From JAJZQD01 sp021847735 (lineage in GTDB: Bacteria; Bacillota; Thermincolia; Thermincolales; UBA2595), in NCBI GenBank assembly GCA_027324025.1, contig DAHVYW010000087.1, positions 1-11,646 on the forward strand: a DNA stretch of 11,646 nt, read 5' to 3'. The notes under the pieces are model-generated. The model searched no databases. It saw only the letters and a program-made list of their open reading frames with translations, and was not told where the DNA came from. This document shows, one piece after another, positions 7,078 to 11,646 of this stretch; position 1 is the stretch's first letter; every line of letters begins with the position of its first letter. Both the position numbers and the translations under genes were made by a program.

Positions 7078-7108
7078 GAAAAAAAGTTCGCGAACCTGGC
7101 GAACTCTT
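7078..7108 (-). terminator. Rho-independent terminator downstream of the amidase gene
   Basis: On the minus strand the perfect arms AGTTCGC and GCGAACT (7 bp, extendable to about 10 with one G-U pair) enclose a 7-nt loop and are followed by seven T (7079 to 7085). It lies about 110 nt past the amidase stop and directly before the operon promoter, so it separates the two transcripts. Confidence 0.8.
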
Positions 7109-7138
7109 CACTAAAAAGCGTGCATATTTCAGTTCCCT

Positions 7139-7189
7139 GTGCGCGCACCGAAGTAAAACATGATGCCCGCCGTCCTCAGGACGGCGGGC
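7139..7189. repeat. Perfect GC-rich hairpin after the amidase gene
   Basis: GCCCGCCGTCC (7165 to 7175) and GGACGGCGGGC (7179 to 7189) form a perfect 11-bp stem with a 3-nt loop, 29 nt past the amidase stop. The 10-bp palindrome GTGCGCGCAC (7139 to 7148) is close by. Only a weak T-tract (GTTTTAC) follows on the minus strand, so it may be a poor terminator, a 3' stability hairpin, or a repeat remnant. Confidence 0.6.
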
Positions 7190-7218
7190 CAACACGCTAT
7201 CAGTATTATCTTCTTAAA

Positions 7219-9099
7219 TCAATCACCGGCGGCAAAGTAGCCAACGAGCCCGTCGGCAATGGCCTGGGCCGCCTTGTCACGGAATTGCCCGTCTCTTAAC
7301 AATGCTTCATCATCCGTGTTTGAAACAAAAGCTGTTTCCACCAAGACGGAAGGCATAGCAGTTCCCCGCAGCACTGCGAAGTTAGCCTGCAAAATTCCGA
7401 CGTCATTCGTCCCTAGCAGGCCGACTAAGCTATCCTGGACTTTGGCGGCCAGCTTTTGCCTTTGGGTGAACTGGGCATAAAGCCCGGGGCTTGAAGACGG
7501 TGCGTAATAGTATGTTGAAGTGCCTCTTCGGGCCGAACTATCCGACGAATTGGCATGTATACTGACAAAAACGTCGGCATATGCGTTGTTAGCAACCGTT
7601 GTCCTCTCAGAGAGACTTATAAAGGTGTCCCCTTCTCTGGTGAGCAGGACGTTGGCCCCCAGTCCGGCCAGCTTATCTCTAAGCCTTAAAGCGGTATCAA
7701 GGTTGAACTCTTTTTCCTCCAGGCCCGTGATCCCGGTAGCACCGGGGTCGTAACCGCCGTGGCCGGCATCAATGACTATTACCTTCCCTTTGATGGACGG
7801 TTCCGACAGGCTAACAGTCAGTACCTGGCCGCTTTCGTCAAGGGAGGATAGGTGGCTTACAGTCTTATTCAAGTCAAGTACTACCCTGACAGCCATAGGA
7901 GTCAGGCTGTATTGCGCCACTCTTACCCTACCGACCATCGTACCACTGGGAGTAAAATCGCTTAGGCTGTTTACGTCACAGTTCTCAATGTCAATTACCA
8001 GCCGTGCGGGGTTTTGCAATGAACTCAGACTAAACTTTATTGCGCCCTCACTCTTGATTATAAGCAGTTCTTCCCCGTTTGCCCCGTTCTGATAGTCAAT
8101 ACCGGTAAGTTTTTGGGTCGGTTGAGGGGCTCCTTGGTCACTGGGGGTCCCGGGGACTGATCCGGGAGTTTCGGGTTCGGGTTTGGGTGGATTGGGCGGG
8201 TTAGGTGAGTTGGGGTCACCTCTCGACGGGTTATCTACCGAACGGATCTCAGCTAACCATCCTGCTATCCATCCCTGCCTGTTGCTTGAAAGATTAACCA
8301 TAAACCAATCGCCGCTCTGTCTCACAATAGTGAACTGTTCTCCGGCTTTTACCTTGGCCATTACGCTGAACCCAGTACCTGCACCGGTACGCACGTTTAC
8401 GGTTGTTCCTTTGACAATCAGGTACGTGCCTGATGTAATATTAGTACCTGAACCGTTTCCGGTATTACCGGGTTGATGATTACCGTTTTTGTCAGAACCA
8501 CTGCCGCCTGACTTGCCGCTGCCGGTACCGGTGTTGCCGGCTCCGCTGTTTGCAGGAGTTTGTTGGGTCTTCAAACTAACCAGCCAATTTGCTATCCAAC
8601 CGTACTTGCCTTTTCCCAGGTTAATCTGGTACCAACCGCCTGATTCCTTAACCATAGCAAATTCCTGGCCGTTGTTAACCCTGCTGACTTTCCCATAACC
8701 CGTAGCTGGGCCGCTCCGAACATTCACATTGTTAGATTTAACTACAACAATTTTAACTTCTTTTGCGCCTTTGTCCGGCTTAGAAGAGCTGCTTCCGGCA
8801 CTCGTTCCCTTCAATATACCCAGATAAGTATTGATTACCCATCCCGATTTACCGTTAGAAAGCTTTACTTTATACCAATTGCCTTTTTGGTCTAGTACCT
8901 GCAGTTTTGCGCCTTTAACGGCTGCACCAACCTTGCGGTAATTTGTACCCGGACCGGACCTTACATTTAAACTGGTAGCAGAGACAATTGCTGTTTTGCC
9001 TGCGGCAAAGGCGTTCCCGGGATACACGGAATTTACACTGAGCAAAAAAGCGACTACCATCATACTTGCGAAGAAGGTAACTTTAAGCTTACCCGACAA
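7219..9099 (-). CDS. Secreted N-acetylmuramoyl-L-alanine amidase (3x SH3b, AMIN, Amidase_3)
   Basis: This zinc amidase cleaves the MurNAc-L-alanine bond of peptidoglycan outside the membrane. The order is: signal peptide (about 1 to 33, cleavage near NAFA), three SH3b domains (about 35 to 97, 114 to 177, 224 to 286) joined by Ser/Gly/Asn linkers, a Pro-rich hinge (296 to 330), an AMIN domain (about 332 to 432) that usually directs septal or wall localisation, and Amidase_3 (437 to 622). Catalytic residues are visible: Zn ligands His447 (DAGHGG), Glu462 (LEEKEFNL) and His515 (SIHANS), and Glu588 (LVETAFVSN). The TTG start is supported by GGGGGTGA 5 nt upstream; the nearby ATG (9101 to 9103) is in another frame and stops after four codons. 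Its Spo0A/sigma-H-like upstream region and the nearby GerM-type gene suggest expression near sporulation entry, but a general cell-separation role is equally possible. Confidence 0.95.
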   Translation of the reverse strand: MSGKLKVTFFASMMVVAFLLSVNSVYPGNAFAAGKTAIVSATSLNVRSGPGTNYRKVGAAVKGAKLQVLDQKGNWYKVKLSNGKSGWVINTYLGILKGTSAGSSSSKPDKGAKEVKIVVVKSNNVNVRSGPATGYGKVSRVNNGQEFAMVKESGGWYQINLGKGKYGWIANWLVSLKTQQTPANSGAGNTGTGSGKSGGSGSDKNGNHQPGNTGNGSGTNITSGTYLIVKGTTVNVRTGAGTGFSVMAKVKAGEQFTIVRQSGDWFMVNLSSNRQGWIAGWLAEIRSVDNPSRGDPNSPNPPNPPKPEPETPGSVPGTPSDQGAPQPTQKLTGIDYQNGANGEELLIIKSEGAIKFSLSSLQNPARLVIDIENCDVNSLSDFTPSGTMVGRVRVAQYSLTPMAVRVVLDLNKTVSHLSSLDESGQVLTVSLSEPSIKGKVIVIDAGHGGYDPGATGITGLEEKEFNLDTALRLRDKLAGLGANVLLTREGDTFISLSERTTVANNAYADVFVSIHANSSDSSARRGTSTYYYAPSSSPGLYAQFTQRQKLAAKVQDSLVGLLGTNDVGILQANFAVLRGTAMPSVLVETAFVSNTDDEALLRDGQFRDKAAQAIADGLVGYFAAGD

Positions 9100-9174
9100 T
9101 CATGTCACCCCCTTTCCTTGTTAACCAAAGCATTCCTGTGTTACTAGATTTTAGAAATGCCTCTTGTTTCTAGG

Positions 9175-9201
9175 GTTCGACATTTTTGTCGAAATTCCTT
9201 C
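9175..9201 (-). promoter_or_regulatory. Candidate sigma-H promoter of the amidase gene
   Basis: On the minus strand GAAGGAATT (9193 to 9201) fits the sigma-H -35 consensus RnAGGAwWW. After 11 bp, GTCGAAC (9175 to 9181) fits RnnGAAT with one mismatch. The spacing is correct for sigma-H. Transcription would start about 70 nt before the TTG start. This is consensus matching by eye only. Confidence 0.4.
9176..9193. promoter_or_regulatory. Palindromic Spo0A box (0A box)
   Basis: TTCGACA-TTTT-TGTCGAA is a perfect 7-bp inverted repeat. The plus strand contains the exact 0A-box consensus TTTGTCGAA (9185 to 9193) and the opposite strand a 7/9 copy (AATGTCGAA). It lies about 80 bp before the amidase start and within the candidate sigma-H promoter, so Spo0A-P binding could repress or tune it. 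Confidence 0.6.
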
Positions 9202-9322
9202 ATGGTTATAGCTGGAAATACTGGAAAAGCGCGTCTAGTTAGGTTCCCTAAGCGCACGTTTATCTGTACTTTGTACTTTTGGTTTTCCATAAATGTGAAA
9301 AACATATGCTTTTCCGAAATAC

Positions 9323-9358
9323 AAAAGGGGCTGTCCCAAAGGTCAATTTGGGAACCCC
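9323..9358 (-). terminator. Subterminal hairpin of the MITE, possible terminator for the GerMN gene
   Basis: On the minus strand GGGG-TT-CCCAAA and TTTGGGA-CAG-CCCC pair around a short loop and are followed by TTTTGTATTT. This would be a workable intrinsic terminator between the GerMN gene and the amidase promoter. No better terminator is visible after the GerMN stop. Confidence 0.5.
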
Positions 9359-9409
9359 TAATGTTTTTCTCTTCAATTGAATCAAAAGAGGCAGTCTGCT
9401 TAAGTTTTG

Positions 9410-9532
9410 GGGCCTGGGCAGGTGTGTTCCGGAGAGGGAGGCTGACGTCCGCCGGCCCGCGATCCGCGCAGCGGGAGCGGTCTTTTGCCGGCTGAGTTGT
9501 TGCTCCCTCGCAGAATACACCTGCCCTGGCCC
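9410..9532. repeat. Long imperfect hairpin in the core of the MITE
   Basis: Arms 9410 to 9440 and 9503 to 9532 pair over about 28 positions with two mismatches and a small internal loop (GGGCAGGTGT against ACACCTGCCC, GAGGGAG against CTCCCTC). The 62-nt apical part is itself GC-rich, with GCCGGC repeated at both sides and CCGC/GCGG pairs. It would make a branched RNA or cruciform. Confidence 0.7.
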
Positions 9533-9610
9533 TAGCTAGCATAAGAGGCCGCCCCTTTTGGGACAGCCCCCTTATCGTTGGCAAAGTATCCTGAACTCTT
9601 GCGAAAAGGG

Positions 9611-10300
9611 CTATTTTACTATCTGCGGATTCCGGCTTACAGGCACCGACAGGTCCATGTGCCCGGCCAGGGTATCAACCTTTTGCCCTTCCACCAGAAC
9701 TTCCACCTTTTCAACAGTCGGGAATTGGGTCAATGTGTTTACCAGGGAGTAAACGGTCAGGATTTCCCCACTGGAGCCTCCCCAGTGATTATCCCTGAAT
9801 TCTTTGCTGAAATCAACGGTACAAAGCCCGTTTTGAATGTTAATATCCAGTAAGTCTGTCCCCTCCGGCATCGTTCTCATAAGCCCTTTCTCTTTGGGTC
9901 CGGCAATTAACTGTTCTACTGTTGCCCTGGCCAACCCCGCTTCAAAAGGAATCTCCCTTTTTTCCGCCTTAAGGAAATCTCCGCCTGGTTCAGCAAAGTA
10001 CAATGCTACGTTAACTTTTTCAACACTGTCCTGCTGCTTCTGACTTATGGCCGCCGCTTCAGTGGAGTCCTGTTTTTCCTGCTTATCAACAGGTGTACCG
10101 GTGGGGACTTGTCCCTTTATTCCGGCTGCAGGTTTCGCAGTTTTGTTCCATTCTTTACCGAAAATCATCCGGTAGTGGGTTTCTTTCATCCTGTCCCAGG
10201 AAAACTTCTGTACCTCAGTACAGCCCGATGATATGCCTAAGAATAACAGAATCCCTATTCCCGCCAAAAGCTTTTTCCCGCTCACCTTTAACACTTTCAC
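9611..10300 (-). CDS. GerMN-domain lipoprotein (GerM-like sporulation protein)
   Basis: A 229-residue predicted lipoprotein: basic N terminus, hydrophobic stretch (LLAGIGILLFLGI) and a lipobox-like ISSGC with Cys27. A low-complexity polar linker follows, then a single GerMN domain (about residues 95 to 218), recognisable from VNVALYFAEPGGDFL, ATVEQLIAGPKEKGL, LLDINIQNGLCTVDFSKEF and VYSLVNTLTQFPTVEKVEVLVEG. In Bacillus subtilis GerM is a mother-cell lipoprotein with two such domains, linked to the SpoIIIA-SpoIIQ channel. This protein has only one, so orthology is uncertain. GTG at 10298 to 10300 is chosen because GGGGAGG lies 8 nt before it and it leaves a normal signal peptide; the in-frame GTG at 10342 is almost at the predicted transcription start. 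Confidence 0.88.
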   Translation of the reverse strand: MKVLKVSGKKLLAGIGILLFLGISSGCTEVQKFSWDRMKETHYRMIFGKEWNKTAKPAAGIKGQVPTGTPVDKQEKQDSTEAAAISQKQQDSVEKVNVALYFAEPGGDFLKAEKREIPFEAGLARATVEQLIAGPKEKGLMRTMPEGTDLLDINIQNGLCTVDFSKEFRDNHWGGSSGEILTVYSLVNTLTQFPTVEKVEVLVEGQKVDTLAGHMDLSVPVSRNPQIVK

Positions 10301-10345
10301 AAGTTGTCCCTCCCCAATTTTTTTAAACTGTTTGTCCTTCACTTC

Positions 10346-10375
10346 AATGTATTAGGGGGGACAAGTATATATTCC
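10346..10375 (-). promoter_or_regulatory. Candidate sigma-E promoter of the GerMN gene
   Basis: On the minus strand GGAATATA (10368 to 10375) and AATACATT (10346 to 10353) with a 14-bp spacer fit the mother-cell sigma-E pattern (KMATATW, then CATACANT). The leader would be about 40 nt to the GTG at 10300. The match is by eye, but it agrees with the gene type. Confidence 0.4.
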
Positions 10376-10498
10376 ATATTTTTTTAATATTTTTTTACCG
10401 CCCGCACAGTTGGCGCGCGTTTTTGCCGGCTGAATTGCAAAAATCGTGACAACGGCGGGCCCTGAGGACTTACTGACGCTTTATCCTTCAATTGAAAA

Positions 10499-10588
10499 TC
10501 AATAAAATAACCCTGCCATTAATACCAATGCTATCATTAGAAGTATAAACTTTATAAGTTTCAATTTATCCCAATTCCAAGACTCCAC
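10499..10588 (-). CDS. Possible 29-residue single-pass membrane peptide
   Basis: A short reading frame, GTG to TGA, encodes an acidic/aromatic N terminus (MESWNWDK), a basic patch (KLKLIK) and a 19-residue hydrophobic helix (LIKFILLMIALVLMAGLFY) at the C terminus. The GTG lies in the 3' arm of a perfect hairpin (10582 to 10605), so translation could be structure-controlled. No separate Shine-Dalgarno site at normal spacing is visible, and a TAG stop lies two codons upstream in frame. The composition looks like a real small membrane protein or a type I toxin-like peptide, but an open frame this short can arise by chance. No function is assigned. Confidence 0.25.
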   Translation of the reverse strand: MESWNWDKLKLIKFILLMIALVLMAGLFY

Positions 10589-10673
10589 CTTCTATTAGGT
10601 GGAGTTTCCACTTTTCTGCTTCAGTGGGGGTAGAGTCCCCCACTGAAGTTTCGATGTTCAGCTTTAGCTGAAC
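10582..10673. repeat. Cluster of three perfect hairpins
   Basis: In order: ACTCCACC/GGTGGAGT (10582 to 10589 with 10598 to 10605, 8 bp), CTTCAGTGGGGG/CCCCCACTGAAG (10619 to 10630 with 10637 to 10648, 12 bp, 6-nt loop), and GTTCAGCT/AGCTGAAC (10656 to 10663 with 10666 to 10673, 8 bp). None has a T-run typical of a terminator. It may be a structured RNA or leader, or the residue of an IS200/IS605-like element, whose ends carry subterminal hairpins (low confidence). It lies in the gap between the zinc-ribbon and GerMN genes. Confidence 0.8.
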
Positions 10674-10747
10674 GAGTTCACTGCCTCCTTGTCCCGGTTA
10701 ATTGATTTAACTGCGTATAGGAGGAGTTGGCAGTATACTGCGAACTC
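10674..10747. repeat. Further inverted repeat with a GCAGTATACTGC palindrome
   Basis: GAGTTC (10674 to 10679) and GAACTC (10742 to 10747) form outer arms. CTGCCTCCT and AGGAGG...GGCAG pair imperfectly inside, and GCAGTATACTGC (10730 to 10741) is a perfect 12-bp palindrome. It directly follows the three-hairpin cluster and may belong to the same element. The rest of the gap to the zinc-ribbon gene (10748 to 10819) shows nothing I recognise. Confidence 0.45.
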
Positions 10748-10819
10748 TTATTCACATCATAGCCCCTTCCCTCTAACCTTGCCGGTGTAAATTGTGGGCC
10801 ACTTCAATAGTCTACTGTC

Positions 10820-11365
10820 TTAATAGCCAAGAGTTATAAGCAGCCCCAAGACCGTAGGAATCAATATAAAATACAAAAGTACCCGTGCAACATTACTTCG
10901 TTTTGTGGCATGGTCGTTGTTGTCCGAATTATTTAAACCTGATTCAGCATCATACGAATCTAAGTTGGTTTCGTATTCGTCCTCAAAATTGTGGAATTCT
11001 GACTCATCCTCTAAATGGGCTAATTGGCAGCTAAGTATTTCTTTAGCCTTGTCATAGTCACTTTCCAACACATATATTTCAATTCCCTGGATTGAAAAAC
11101 CCATATAAACTTTCAAATACCCTCCGCCGCCGGGATATTTTCTTAACGAAGGAATTCCGTGAGATTTCAAAATCGATTGAATCAAATTAGCCTCAGTTTC
11201 GTTACCAACATTAATTAGCAATACCTCTGGTTCATCCTTTAGCTGATTCCCAGGCTCATCCTTTGGCTCATCTACCTGCTCTAAACGATCAACTAACTCC
11301 ACCCAGCATCTGCTGCATAAGTCGTCTTCCTCTTGAAATTGTCTGCATTTGGGACACCAAGGCAT
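10820..11365 (-). CDS. Zinc-ribbon DUF2007-type protein with C-terminal membrane anchor
   Basis: A 181-residue protein. An N-terminal zinc ribbon is shown by CPKC (Cys4, Cys7) and CSRC (Cys17, Cys20). An acidic linker with repeated DEPxxxLKDEPE precedes a DUF2007-like domain (putative signal transducer, about residues 47 to 115: VLLINVGNETEANLIQSILK, then GIPSLRKY and IEIYVLESDYDKAKEIL). A long acidic/Asn-rich stretch and one C-terminal helix (ARVLLYFILIPTVLGLLITLGY) follow, which suggests a tail-anchored protein facing the cytoplasm. ATG at 11363 to 11365 is chosen because AAAGGGGTGA lies 5 nt upstream; the longer frame to 11440 runs through the methyltransferase remnant in another frame. 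It begins 13 nt after that remnant's stop, so both shared a transcript. Function unknown. Confidence 0.85.
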   Translation of the reverse strand: MPWCPKCRQFQEEDDLCSRCWVELVDRLEQVDEPKDEPGNQLKDEPEVLLINVGNETEANLIQSILKSHGIPSLRKYPGGGGYLKVYMGFSIQGIEIYVLESDYDKAKEILSCQLAHLEDESEFHNFEDEYETNLDSYDAESGLNNSDNNDHATKRSNVARVLLYFILIPTVLGLLITLGY

Positions 11366-11378
11366 TTCGTTCACCCCT

Positions 11379-11617
11379 TTACTCAGGCTTTGTTCCGCCA
11401 AATATGGCAAAATTGGCGTACCGCCAATGACATCCACCATCTATGAAGCCTGCCTCATTAAGCCAGACCAGTTGATTTTCAACTGTAGCCGGGATATCTT
11501 CTGCTAAGTAAGTATTGAACCACTTTTCATCATCTTCGCCATTGGTTCTGATAAATTCACGCCATCATATTCAAATGCTTCCTTTGCAAAATGATTGCTT
11601 ACTTGTTCTATGTTCAT
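11379..11617 (-). pseudogene. Remnant of a class I SAM-dependent methyltransferase gene
   Basis: ATG at 11615 to 11617, with AAGGGGG about 8 nt upstream, opens a frame starting MNIEQVSNHFAKEAFEYDG, a plausible methyltransferase N terminus. That frame stops after 37 codons (TAG, 11504 to 11506). From about 11555 another frame encodes what looks like the C terminus of the same kind of protein: EFIRTNGEDDEKWFNTYL, AEDIPATVENQLVWLNEAG, and a CHWRYANFAIFGGTKPE tail ending in TAA at 11379. The SAM-binding core of roughly 130 to 150 residues is missing. An internal deletion with frame change near 11550 to 11560 is the simplest reading. The C-terminal match is to the family as I remember it (WLxEAGF...CxWRxxNFAxFGGxKP). 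The remnant shows no internal stops, so the event may be recent. Confidence 0.65.
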
Positions 11618-11646
11618 ATATTTTACCCCCTTATTTATTCGGCTAA

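Larger units (their letters stand above)
9323..9575. mobile_element. MITE-like non-autonomous element
   Basis: The 14-bp core GGGGCTGTCCCAAA (9327 to 9340) recurs inverted at 9557 to 9570, giving ends about 245 bp apart with extra similarity outside (AAGGGG/CCCCTT). The interior has no credible gene and folds strongly. Such ends resemble those of IS transposons with DDE transposases (I recall similar ends in IS1182/IS4-type elements; not verified). No clear target duplication is seen. It sits between the GerMN gene and the amidase gene. Confidence 0.65.
9483..10437 (+). repeat. Dispersed 17-bp repeat, copies at 9483-9499 and 10421-10437
   Basis: TTTTGCCGGCTGAGTTG inside the MITE and TTTTGCCGGCTGAATTG upstream of the GerMN gene differ at one base and have the same orientation. 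The second copy forms a hairpin with the following GCAAAAA (TTTTTGC 10420 to 10426, GCAAAAA 10437 to 10443). Only the two terminal segments of this span are the repeat. Confidence 0.45.

Noticed and set aside
9144..9584. 146-codon minus-strand frame across the MITE
   Set aside because: It runs through both element ends and the internal hairpin, so its codons are dictated by the repeats; the translation resembles no protein.
10343..10819. IS200/IS605 transposase or CRISPR array
   Set aside because: The hairpins differ in sequence, there is no regular repeat-spacer pattern, and no transposase coding sequence is present; only a remnant of an element is conceivable.
11366..11440. 25-residue N-terminal extension of the zinc-ribbon protein
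   Set aside because: The extension overlaps the methyltransferase remnant in another frame, and a good Shine-Dalgarno sits before the internal ATG.

Overview
The window looks like chromosomal DNA of an anaerobic, spore-forming Firmicute, probably a clostridium or a Peptococcaceae-type organism (inference). Support comes from strong Shine-Dalgarno sites with frequent TTG/GTG starts, a T-box leader, a consensus Spo0A box, a GerM-type sporulation lipoprotein, and a B12-dependent glutamate mutase operon typical of amino-acid-fermenting anaerobes. Every gene I can support lies on the minus strand, so the biological reading direction is from high to low coordinates.

Right part (about 11.6 to 9.1 kb): a decayed SAM-methyltransferase gene (internal deletion plus frame change) is followed closely by a small zinc-ribbon/DUF2007 protein with a C-terminal membrane anchor. 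A structured intergenic region of about 480 bp follows, with several perfect hairpins and a possible 29-residue membrane peptide. Next comes a GerMN-domain lipoprotein with a sigma-E-like promoter, then a MITE-like element of about 250 bp with inverted ends and a long internal hairpin. A modular N-acetylmuramoyl-L-alanine amidase (three SH3b, AMIN, Amidase_3) follows, behind a palindromic Spo0A box that overlaps a sigma-H-like promoter.

Left part (about 7.1 to 0.37 kb): a well-formed sigma-A promoter, just after a terminator, starts a compact operon: GntR-type regulator, glmS, glmL, glmE, methylaspartate ammonia-lyase, and a 2-hydroxyacyl-CoA dehydratase-family subunit. GlmES (adenosylcobalamin-dependent) converts L-glutamate to (2S,3S)-3-methylaspartate, GlmL is the predicted reactivating ATPase, and the lyase releases ammonia to give mesaconate. 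The mesaconase and citramalate lyase that normally complete this route are not in the window. Instead the operon ends with a dehydratase-like Fe-S protein lacking its usual partner and activator, which is the most interesting metabolic question here.

Far left (1 to 330): a promoter overlapped by an A/T-rich palindrome, then a complete T-box leader with an apparent UCC (Ser) specifier and an intrinsic terminator. It reads out of the window toward an unseen gene, most likely seryl-tRNA synthetase or a serine-related gene.
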